Source: Bin80 sp965207565 (GTDB lineage: Bacteria; Bacteroidota; Rhodothermia; Rhodothermales; Bin80). From it: DNA of 64,000 bases. The stretch lies in NCBI GenBank assembly GCA_965207565.1, contig CBDBMQ010000007.1, positions 1 to 64,000 of the forward strand. Reading direction: 5' to 3'. Shown here piece after piece: positions 56,192 to 64,000 of this stretch. The notes beneath the pieces are model-generated. The model was not told where the DNA came from and ran no database searches. It was given only the letters and a program-made list of their open reading frames with translations. Positions within the stretch are counted from its first letter, which is position 1, and each line of letters opens with the position of its first letter. The translations under genes and the position numbers were made by a program.

Positions 56192-57158
56192 ATGCGCATA
56201 GAAATTGATACATGTGCGGCGGATGAGTCTGATGCTCACCAGTGGCTAGATCGTATTCTTCACAAGATTTCAGACGGTTGGCATCTTTGGGATACAACTC
56301 ATTCCGACCCTTCAAAGTTTGAGGCTACAAACATGGATTAAGGATCGAGGAGCTAAAGGTGACGAGATTCTTGAGTTGTTCAGAAAGTCGAGTGAGCGGG
56401 AAGCATGGGATTCTGGGCTGCATAGCAAGCGAATACGTGTGACCACTGAACCAAGTAATGAGCATGAACTGAATCCCGAAGATGCTGCTCGGTTTGCCCA
56501 GCAACCACTCTGCATTTTGGTAGAGAACGAGTTTAATGATGGTTTATTTTTGAAGCAAATCGTGGATGAACTTGATGAATCTCTGTCAAATCATTGGAAT
56601 CAGAGTACAGAACCGATTCAAATTGATAGTGTCGGTGGCGTTACCCAAATGCCCAGGGCAATAAGAGAAAGATCAAAGCAAAGATCTGTCAGACCGCGGT
56701 TGCTTGCCATTGCTGATAGCGACAAGAAACATCCTTCCGACCAAGAAGGTAACGGGGCTCAGAAATTGCGCGAGGCATGCAATGATCATAACATCCCATG
56801 TTGGATCTTGGCTAAACGGGAAGCAGAAAACTATCTCCCACCTATTCTCTTGAGGAAAATGAAGCCAAATGACCAAGAGCATATTCGTGCAGTTGATGCG
56901 TGGGAGAGGCTTAGTGACGATCAAAAAAATTTCTTCAACATGAAGGAGGGGCTACCCCAAGATCGTGACGACGATCAGTATCCCCTGTTTGAAGGAGTAC
57001 CTGAAGCTGATTATATTGTCCTCACGAAGGGATTCCCCGCCGGGAAGAAGATTCACAAATGTTGGAACTACGCTAACGCAGAAATTGAGAGTGAACTGCG
57101 TGCTCGTTCACAAGGCGACTTGGAGTACGGCATTGGCTTGATTCGTAAGGAGGTATAG
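56192..57158 (+). pseudogene. TOPRIM/DUF4435-like protein, one frameshift
   Basis: ATG 56192 opens MRIEIDTCAADESDAHQWL. The frame stops at 56338-56340, but taking one A from AAA 56329-56331 joins it to TTWIKDRGAKGDEILELF and the rest to TAG 57156-57158. The body shows TOPRIM-type acidic motifs: CILVENEFNDGLFLKQI, LLAIADSDKKHP and the LAKREAENYLPP block that recalls the ENYL motif of DUF4435. Paired with the upstream ATPase this resembles the two-protein PARIS/OLD arrangement. The family assignment is by motif only. Confidence 0.65.
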
Positions 57159-57161
57159 ACA

Positions 57162-58821
57162 ATTTCAGTCAATAATCAAATCCGCACAGAAGTTATACCG
57201 GAAGTTATCTTCCTAGGCAGGCTTGTGGAACGGATAGTCGCAGGCAAGATCCGTATTCCGAAATTCCAGCGTCCCTTCGTATGGAAGCAACCAAGATGTC
57301 CACGCATTGTTAGACAGCGTGTTCAGAGGTTTCCCTATAGGGTCCATTCTTGTGTGGGAGACTGACAGAGATATTGAAAGCGCCTCATGTGTTGGACCTA
57401 TCGAAATAGGATCTCGTCCATCCGGGCTTGTCAGCTATCTCTTAGATGGGCAACAACGCGTATCAACACTGGTTGGCACTTTGCAGTTACAGGATGAGAG
57501 GGAGGGAATTAAGAATCAAGTTAATTGGCGTGTGTACTTTGATCTAGAGAATTTGGAATTTGTGCAAGCTCCAAGAGGGGGAGTCACTGCACAATATTTT
57601 CCTCTGGCGAGCCTACTTGATACATCTGGATTCCTTGCCGCAGCCAGCCAGATTTCGCATGTTGAAGACGAAAATCAGCGTCAGCGTTGGTTGAATGCAG
57701 CAGACCATCTTGCGAACGCATTTCGGGATTATCAACTTCCGCTTATTCGTATCCGCGAGGCGGATCTTGATAGCGCAGTGACAGTCTTTGCCCGGCTAAA
57801 CCGTACGGGACGCAAGATATCTGCCGACCAGATGGTATCTGCGTTGACTTATCGCAAAGACGAGTTTCATCTTGCTGAAGCGATGGATCGTCTCCAGGAA
57901 AGACTTCGCAGTAGAGGTTTTGGCAATTTCAATCGTGTTTTTCTGCTCAGAGCAGTGCTGGCAGCCCTAGATCGAGATATCTATGCGAGTGATTGGGCTG
58001 ATCTAGTTGTTAGGGATGATGTTCGATCAAAACTTCCAGAAGGTTTTGCATCAGCCACCGAGGGGATTATCTATGCACTGGATTTTCTTAAGGACTTAGG
58101 TGTTATGTCAGACCGATTATTACCCTATGGACTACAATTAGTACTACTCGGTGAGTTTTACAGGCTCTGTCTAGACCCGGATCCCGAAGTAGTTAGTCTA
58201 TTGAAGCGCTGGTTCTGGGTTACGTCATTCAGTGGCTGGTTTGGCACCGCGAACCCTTCAAAAATTAGACATGCTTTATACGAAATTCGAGAACTAGCTC
58301 GTAACGAGAGGCGTTCATTCAATGTCGTAAACCTTGAAGAACAAGCTCTTCCATTTCCAGATTATTTTGATGGGAGAAGTGCTCGAGTGCGTGCCTTCAT
58401 GTTGTATCTATCGTCACTTAATCCTCGCTCGGTAAAGCGCCAGGAAGGGCCAAATAAATTGCCATTCATATCGGGAGCAAATGCCATCGGATACGTGTGG
58501 AAGGAACCCAGTAAAGCCGAAGAATTTTCCAGCATTCCAGCAAACCGCATATTTCTTGATGACGAGGTTTATGGCAATGCATTCGACCATCTCCAAAATT
58601 TGGAGGATGACGATCTGAAGGAAGTGCTACCTAGTCATGGTTTCCCAGGAAATTCACTTCAGAAATTACGTGCCGGTGATCGCATAGAATTCATTCGCAT
58701 GAGACAAGCAAATCTAATTCGTGGCGAAAGAGAATTCATGGAAGAAAAGCAGGTTGAATTGCCCGGAATGGATATTGGGAAAACTGTAGCTGACAGTGAC
58801 ACTTCGGATACGGTGTACTAA
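57162..58821 (+). pseudogene. DUF262 (GmrS/ParB-like) protein, one frameshift, non-ATG start
   Basis: A perfect AAGGAGG (57147-57153) is eight bases before ATT 57162; no ATG, GTG or TTG is available there, so ATT is either a rare start or a mutated ATG. The frame gives GRLVERIVAGKIRIPKFQRP then FVWKQP, and is lost at AA 57293-57294. The other frame follows with DVHALLDSVFRGFPIGSI and the DUF262 catalytic-type motif YLLDGQQRVSTL, ending at 58821. DUF262 domains are NTPase/nuclease-linked parts of type IV restriction and BREX-related proteins. It starts just after the TOPRIM-like gene, so the three form one unit. Confidence 0.8.
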
Positions 58822-58919
58822 TTTGCAAATTATCACCGTAATTCCGGCTGATCGAATTGCCATAACTATATCTGCGAGCATTGACTGTTTGGAGAATCCA
58901 AATAGGAGCCGGATGGGTA

Positions 58920-60380
58920 TCACGAATTTCTGAAAAGCCGCTCCTTCCATATCGCGAGACCAAAATAGCAGGCGGCGCCCAGGATAAGAGCTCCAGTAGT
59001 GCCCCATTTATTATCAAGCAGCAGGGCAGCGATGATCAGCGCCAGACCCGGCAGGGACAAGAGAAGGAAATCCCAGTAAGGTGCAACGCATTCCCGCCAT
59101 GAAACGCCTGCTAGTCGGAGAATCACGAATAACTGGATGCTGCGCACAATCGCACCGGTTACGCCAGCGGCAATCAGCATGGTGTCAACACTTCCCGAGA
59201 GTCCTCCCAAGATCAAAGCTGACGACAGGCACACGAGTAAAATCAGGGCCATCAGAAAATCCAGACGCTGGCTTTCCGTCACATCATAAACCCGTGTCAG
59301 TGGAGATACAATCGAACCCAGAACCAGCCAGGCCGCAATGTAGGTGGCATAGATTCCGGTCTGCCGATGGGGGCCCCCAAGCCATAGTTCAAAAAAATCC
59401 GGTCCTGCAAGCATCACAGCAAGTACTGGGAAGATCCCAACCATGATCAGGCGGCGATGCACCAGGGAGGTGATGGCGGCCAGCGTTCCAGATAATTGTG
59501 CTTCCGCTGCACTGACAAAAAAGGGATGTGCGACGGATCGGCCTACATAAGAAATTGGAATCGCAATCGCAGAAAAGGCAATCCCGTAGAATCCAAGTGT
59601 ATCTTCGGCGGTCGCAAGATCGAAGAAGAACGGGATCACAAGCACGGTCAGGTGTCCCATGAGCGCTCCAATCATGGCCGAAGGGGTTGAAAACAGGGCG
59701 AAGCGCCGGTAGCGGACTGCAGCCTGAATCATGCGCTTCCAACTCAATGCCGAACCGATGGCAGCGGCGCTGCGACGCAGGGCGATCCATATGAGGAAGG
59801 TGCTGGAAACAATGTGTCCGAAAATAAAACCGCCGATGTGTCCTGCCTCATTGGCATGGATCGGCGGAGATCCTGCGCCAATCCGTCCCGTCACCATCGC
59901 CAAAGTCAGCCCCACATGACCCGCGCTAATGTGCCGGAATGCCCGTTTGCGAACCAACCAGAATTCTGCAATCTTCCCCAAGCGCATACAGATTAGTGTA
60001 AGCGGGACCAAGGGCAGATAGGGAGCGATTGCGGGAAAATCCAGGAGGTCGGCAATTTCAGTACTCCAGAAAGAGAGAACGGCCAGGACGGCCACACTCA
60101 GAAGCATTACCGCACCAGAGAGCCAGATCAGTACTGCAGCGTCCCGGTCCTCTTTTGGGAGCATCAGCGCATCCTCATAGCGCAGCGAGGCAATCGCGCC
60201 GACAAGTGCCATGACGGTGACAAAGTACTTGCCGATGCCGAGCTCTGAGGGCAGATACAGACGTGTGATGACCCCGAGGGCGAGGTATCCGATCACCATC
60301 ACAACGCCGCTAGCCGAGAGTAGTGTCAGTATGGGGCCGCTGAGCCCCTCCGTCGAAAACAAGCGGCTTAGTGTTTTCAT
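58920..60380 (-). CDS. Oligosaccharide flippase (Wzx/MATE-like)
   Basis: About 486 residues from ATG 60380 (MKTLSRLFSTEG), which overlaps the upstream stop by four bases. It has about 12-14 membrane helices and begins ILTLLSASGVVMVIGYLALG with RLYLPSELGIGKYFVTVMAL, typical of polysaccharide-transporter family proteins. It would move lipid-linked glycans across the inner membrane. It ends the operon. Confidence 0.82.
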   Translation of the reverse strand: MKTLSRLFSTEGLSGPILTLLSASGVVMVIGYLALGVITRLYLPSELGIGKYFVTVMALVGAIASLRYEDALMLPKEDRDAAVLIWLSGAVMLLSVAVLAVLSFWSTEIADLLDFPAIAPYLPLVPLTLICMRLGKIAEFWLVRKRAFRHISAGHVGLTLAMVTGRIGAGSPPIHANEAGHIGGFIFGHIVSSTFLIWIALRRSAAAIGSALSWKRMIQAAVRYRRFALFSTPSAMIGALMGHLTVLVIPFFFDLATAEDTLGFYGIAFSAIAIPISYVGRSVAHPFFVSAAEAQLSGTLAAITSLVHRRLIMVGIFPVLAVMLAGPDFFELWLGGPHRQTGIYATYIAAWLVLGSIVSPLTRVYDVTESQRLDFLMALILLVCLSSALILGGLSGSVDTMLIAAGVTGAIVRSIQLFVILRLAGVSWRECVAPYWDFLLLSLPGLALIIAALLLDNKWGTTGALILGAACYFGLAIWKERLFRNS

Positions 60381-61960
60381 GACTCCGGTTTGATCCGCCA
60401 TACGGTCCAGGGGGTCGCCTGATAAACTAGCTCAAACCCGTCAGGGGTCGTCCCTTCCTGGCGCACGATGTAGTCAAACCCGTACTTGGTTGCCAGTTGT
60501 TGGATTTGTGGGCGCGGAAGAGACATATAGGCACTATCCAGCGCAGTGATGAACTGCGCTCCGCCGCGTTGCGGTGGGGTGATGGGCGCAATATCCAGAA
60601 GTCTGGTGAACCACTCTGTCATGTAGGGCTGATGAAAAGGAACCGCTTTGAAGTTCACAACGATGGCACGTTGTGCCTGGGATCTGAAGTGGTCCCACCC
60701 GGGAGGGACAGCAAAAATCGCGTCGGTCTCCGTAGAGTCACGCGCCCATACCGCAACCTGCTCTGCAGGGGATTTCTCAGATGCCGGCCGAATGCCCAGC
60801 GCATCAGGGGAAATAATAAGGAGTGTGGCTGCGATGAGAACTGTTGCACCAAGAGCATAATGTCCATGATCGAAAAAAACAGTTAGGGTACGTCGATAAA
60901 ATTTGAGAATCAGTTGTGCCGCTGCGTTGGAAATCAGAATCACACAGAATACCTTGATTAGTACAGTAAGCTTAAAGAGTTGCAATCGGGTGACCATGTC
61001 GATATGCAAAACCTCCGTACACAAGAAAGAGGCGGTACAAAGTGCAGCAATGATGGTCAGGGATCGTCGAACCAGTACACGGTGAGTTCCAGGCAATAGA
61101 GTGAATGTAGCAAGCCCAAGTCCGAGCAGGATTGCAAACCGTATGGCCAATTCAGGGGCAAACGAAAGTGGCATATAATGATGCGGGGCCCGGAATTCGA
61201 ACAGGATGTAGAAGTAGGACCAGAGTCCATCCGGGTGCGGGCGTGTGAGTTGGAACCAGATCAGTGGCCCCAAAGCCGGCAACGCAGACAGCGTAAAATA
61301 ACCTGTAAACAGATAGGGCCGCCGCCCTGACCATCCGTGTCTCCAAAGAAGCAGAAGAGCACAGATCATGGCGACCTGCAGACCGACCAGCGCCTGGATC
61401 CAGACTCCAAGGCCCATCAGAAGTGCTGCCTTGGCGAGTCGCCCACGTACGAAAAACACCAGACCCCATAAGCTGAATGCCCAGGCCGGGATACTTGGGG
61501 TGAGAATCCATGTTACCAGGTCGTTTCCCCCCAGTGTAAACTTGGGCGTGAGCAAGAGGGCCAAGATGACACAGATCGTTGCTGCCAAGCGCTCACGAGT
61601 CAATTGCAAACCCAGTGTATACAATGCCATGCTGATCCCGAACCAGCTCGCCACATACATGCCCAGGATGGTTGCGTACGGGCCAAAGAGCTTCGCGGGG
61701 AGCCAGGTGATAAGGACGAAGAGGGTTCGGGGGCCGAAGGTGTCCAACTGGACATTCACAAACCAGTCCGATGAGTACAGGCTGGCATCCAGCAGGTGCA
61801 TGAGGTAGGGCAGAATTTCATCCTGGTCACTGATCGCATAGTCATAGCCCCGCCAGAAGAAATAAATCGTGAGTGTGAGCAGCGGCAGATACAGGGGCGG
61901 GCGCATTCCCATCCCTGTGAGCAGCCGTGGCCACCGGCCAGTACGAAGCTGCATGATCAA
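60377..61960 (-). CDS. Polytopic membrane protein (DUF6798-like)
   Basis: 527 residues with about ten membrane helices. The first loop GYDYAISDQDEILPYLMHLL with acidic residues, and a soluble C-terminal part with WARDSTETDAIFAVPPGWDHF and KYGFDYIVRQEG, resemble glycosyltransferase-like or DUF6798 membrane proteins of envelope loci. It overlaps its neighbours by four bases on both sides. Function unknown; a role in glycan assembly is inferred from the flippase. Confidence 0.65.
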   Translation of the reverse strand: MIMQLRTGRWPRLLTGMGMRPPLYLPLLTLTIYFFWRGYDYAISDQDEILPYLMHLLDASLYSSDWFVNVQLDTFGPRTLFVLITWLPAKLFGPYATILGMYVASWFGISMALYTLGLQLTRERLAATICVILALLLTPKFTLGGNDLVTWILTPSIPAWAFSLWGLVFFVRGRLAKAALLMGLGVWIQALVGLQVAMICALLLLWRHGWSGRRPYLFTGYFTLSALPALGPLIWFQLTRPHPDGLWSYFYILFEFRAPHHYMPLSFAPELAIRFAILLGLGLATFTLLPGTHRVLVRRSLTIIAALCTASFLCTEVLHIDMVTRLQLFKLTVLIKVFCVILISNAAAQLILKFYRRTLTVFFDHGHYALGATVLIAATLLIISPDALGIRPASEKSPAEQVAVWARDSTETDAIFAVPPGWDHFRSQAQRAIVVNFKAVPFHQPYMTEWFTRLLDIAPITPPQRGGAQFITALDSAYMSLPRPQIQQLATKYGFDYIVRQEGTTPDGFELVYQATPWTVWRIKPES

Positions 61961-62862
61961 CGTCCAAAATGAATCCGCGGCCGTCGCCGCAGATGATAGT
62001 ATTGTGTCAGTACTGGATTGAAGGAGCGCTTGAACTCGGCGATAGAGGGCGTGTTTGCTCCGACAAAGTCAAATTGCGTGATCCCGGATTGAGATAGAAT
62101 TGGAAGCACTTCGCCAATCAACACCGTCATTGCGGGTCCGGGGATGCTCCCGGCGATCCAGTAATGTGCCGTATGCCCATCATGCAGGAGGATGAGGCCG
62201 GCCTCGGGGGTATTTCCCCGTAGCGCCACAAAGACCCGCGCCCATTCTCCCATCGCTTTCGTCAAGGCTCCCAGTGCTGCCGGTTGGGCAGGCAGGGATC
62301 GGCCATGTCTCTTATAGCTTTTTGCACAAAGATCAATCACCTGCTGTACACCAGAGGAGTCTTCCTGAATGTCGTACTCGGATACTTTGGATCTCCAGGT
62401 CCTACGTGCCCCGCTGGACCAGTTTTCTGCACTTGTAGGCAAGTTGATGAGATAGGTGAAGAGCGGTCGTACCTGCCAGCCGCGCCACTGCGCAGTGCGG
62501 GGATCCGCCAGGGGAACCAGCAGATCTACTCTGCGACTGGTTTGTTCGGCGTATTTGAGAAGCTGATCCAGAGGGCTCTGCTGCCGGTGAACTAGGTGTG
62601 CACGCGGCGGGATGGGCAAAAGCAGCGCAGAATATTGTGTACACGGAGCAACGACAATGCGGCGAAGAGCCCCGGCCCCTTTCACATGTACCAGCAATGC
62701 CGCGTCTTCTTCGTGAAAACAAATCTGTGGCTTCAGCCCGAACACGTTGCCGGCTGCTTCCACATAGCGCAGGGATGCAAAGACTCCGCGTGTACGCTCC
62801 CATAGTGCCTGATAGCGTGCACATGCACCGGGGTCATTCAGGTTGTAGATAGAGATGGCCAC
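61957..62862 (-). CDS. GNAT/FemAB-like acyltransferase
   Basis: 301 residues. The body has the FemAB/GNAT layout with FTYLINLPTSAENWSSGARR, TWRSKVSEYD and AGLILLHDGHTAHYWIAGS, then QFDFVGANTPSIAEFKRSFN at the end. Such proteins transfer amino acids or acyl groups to cell-envelope or polysaccharide precursors. It overlaps the next gene by four bases and lies 10 bp after hslU. Confidence 0.7.
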   Translation of the reverse strand: MAISIYNLNDPGACARYQALWERTRGVFASLRYVEAAGNVFGLKPQICFHEEDAALLVHVKGAGALRRIVVAPCTQYSALLLPIPPRAHLVHRQQSPLDQLLKYAEQTSRRVDLLVPLADPRTAQWRGWQVRPLFTYLINLPTSAENWSSGARRTWRSKVSEYDIQEDSSGVQQVIDLCAKSYKRHGRSLPAQPAALGALTKAMGEWARVFVALRGNTPEAGLILLHDGHTAHYWIAGSIPGPAMTVLIGEVLPILSQSGITQFDFVGANTPSIAEFKRSFNPVLTQYYHLRRRPRIHFGR

Positions 62863-62872
62863 CGAAGTACGG

Positions 62873-64000
62873 CTATAAGATGTACTGGCTGAGATCGCGG
62901 TTCCTCACGATAGCTCCAAGACGTTCCTCCACCTGATCGGCATCCATGGAGATCTCCTGTGCAGAGCTACCGTCAGACTCAAAGAGTAGGTCTTCCAACA
63001 GCGTGGTCATGATCGTATGGAGTCTTCGGGCACCAATATTCTCCACATCATCATTAACCTTGGCGGCAGTACGGGCGATGAGCCGAACTGCATCGTCCGT
63101 AAAGTCAAGGACAACCTTTTCCGCTTCCAGAAGTGCGCGATACTGTTTGAGCAGGGCATTGCGGGGTTGTGTAAGAATCAGATAGAAATCTTCCTCACTC
63201 AGCCGGTGCATCTCCACCCGGATGGGAAAGCGTCCCTGCATTTCGGGGATGAGGTCACTGGGCTTGGCGACGTGAAAGGCCCCGCTGGCAATAAACAGGA
63301 TGTGATCTGTCCGGACCATCCCATGCTTTGTTGTAACCGTTGCCCCTTCAACCAGCGGCAGCAGATCCCGCTGCACTCCCTCGCGGGATACATCGGGTCC
63401 TCCTCCGCCCTTACTGGCCCGGCTGGCAACCTTGTCAATCTCATCAATGAAGACAATACCTGAATCTTCAACGCGCTTGAGTGCCTCCTGCGTTACGATA
63501 TCCATATCAATGAGCTTCGATGCCTCTTCCTTGGACAGGATCTCTTCGGCTTCCGACACTGTGACTCGGCGTTTCTTTCGTCGTTTGCCTCCAACATTTC
63601 CCAACATATCCTGAAGGTTCATGCCCATTTCTTCCATTCCCATTGGGCCGAACACCTGCAGCATCGAAGATGACTGCTCCTTTTGGACTTCAATCTCGAT
63701 CTCACGGCTTGCAAAGCGCCCATCTCTGAGTCGTTTCCGAAATTTCATCCGTGTTGGAGACTCTTCCAGTGTGGCGTTTTCTGACTGGCCATTCTCCAGG
63801 TCGAGTCCGGCGACGGGTGGGGGAGGGAGGATCACATCAAGGATACGCTCGCGTGCGAGCTCGCGTGCACGTTCCTGAACATGGACTTCATGCTCCTGTC
63901 GTACCAGGCGGATCGCACGGTCGGTAAGGTCACGGATCATACTCTCCACATCGCGGCCCACATATCCGACCTCTGTGAATTTTGTGGCTTCAACTTTGAT
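62873..64000 (-). CDS. hslU: ATP-dependent protease ATPase subunit HslU (partial)
   Basis: The right window edge cuts off the N-terminus; 375 residues remain, beginning IKVEATKFTEVGYVGRDVES. The P-loop lies beyond the edge. Walker B is SGIVFIDEIDKVA, sensor-type FIASGAFHVAKPSDLIPEMQGRFPIR follows, and the C-terminus RDLSQYIL is the HslV-docking tail. HslU unfolds substrates for the HslV peptidase. Confidence 0.97.
   Translation of the reverse strand: MKVEATKFTEVGYVGRDVESMIRDLTDRAIRLVRQEHEVHVQERARELARERILDVILPPPPVAGLDLENGQSENATLEESPTRMKFRKRLRDGRFASREIEIEVQKEQSSSMLQVFGPMGMEEMGMNLQDMLGNVGGKRRKKRRVTVSEAEEILSKEEASKLIDMDIVTQEALKRVEDSGIVFIDEIDKVASRASKGGGGPDVSREGVQRDLLPLVEGATVTTKHGMVRTDHILFIASGAFHVAKPSDLIPEMQGRFPIRVEMHRLSEEDFYLILTQPRNALLKQYRALLEAEKVVLDFTDDAVRLIARTAAKVNDDVENIGARRLHTIMTTLLEDLLFESDGSSAQEISMDADQVEERLGAIVRNRDLSQYIL

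Overview
The window looks like a chromosomal piece of a Bacteroidota/Rhodothermota-type bacterium. The reasons are a type IX secretion C-terminal sorting domain, a PorV-like outer-membrane protein, a HmuY-type haem lipoprotein beside a TonB receptor, a TonB receptor paired with a DUF4249 lipoprotein, and a BatA/DUF58/DUF4175 cluster. No rRNA, tRNA or CRISPR array is visible. Assignment rests on gene content only.

Layout. 0-3.3 kb: two coupled AAA-type ATPase genes (one cut by the edge and carrying TPR-like repeats, one broken by an in-frame TGA) behind a palindromic operator-like site. 3.3-4.4 kb: a 4 x 20 bp tandem repeat, a LacI-type palindrome and a small frameshifted glycogen-binding (CBM48) gene. 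4.35-9.97 kb: a tightly overlapping housekeeping operon read right to left: mce fusion, uvrC, sorA, sorB, spmA, spmB. 10-17.7 kb: rsmB, a PorV-like protein, a dead fic gene, a degenerate stretch, then a haem-uptake pair (TonB receptor + HmuY) with a palindrome just before the start codon.

17.7-39 kb is an accessory region. It holds a type II restriction-modification pair, a SNF2 helicase with a SWIM zinc-finger partner, and a six-gene MORC-type restriction locus (C5 methyltransferase, Vsr, GHKL ATPase, Z1 helicase, DUF4420 nuclease, AIPR). The methyltransferase gene contains an 11-base G/C homopolymer. Next comes a 5.5 kb cassette of TonB/DUF4249 pseudogenes and two exported proteins, flanked by a direct duplication of the 5' end of the fpr gene. 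Three short repeats (A, B, C) occur in the same order at 17.7-18.0 kb and within 33.4-38.9 kb, so the left locus looks like a collapsed copy of that cassette.

39-52.3 kb: intact fpr, a beta-propeller lipoprotein, and a co-directional membrane cluster (caspase-like protein with EF-hand loops, two VWA proteins, a DUF4175 coiled-coil protein, DUF58, YVTN propeller). 52.5-54.6 kb: a T9SS-sorted leucine-rich-repeat protein with one frameshift. 54.9-58.8 kb: a three-gene ATPase / TOPRIM-like / DUF262 module, every gene carrying one single-base indel. 58.9-64 kb: a flippase, a polytopic membrane protein, a GNAT/FemAB-like protein and hslU (cut by the right edge).

All indels and nonsense codons I found lie in accessory genes (defence, surface, Fic, TonB cassette); the housekeeping genes are all open. 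That points to gene decay or on/off switching more than to general sequencing error, but many indels fall in short homopolymers, so raw-read checking matters.
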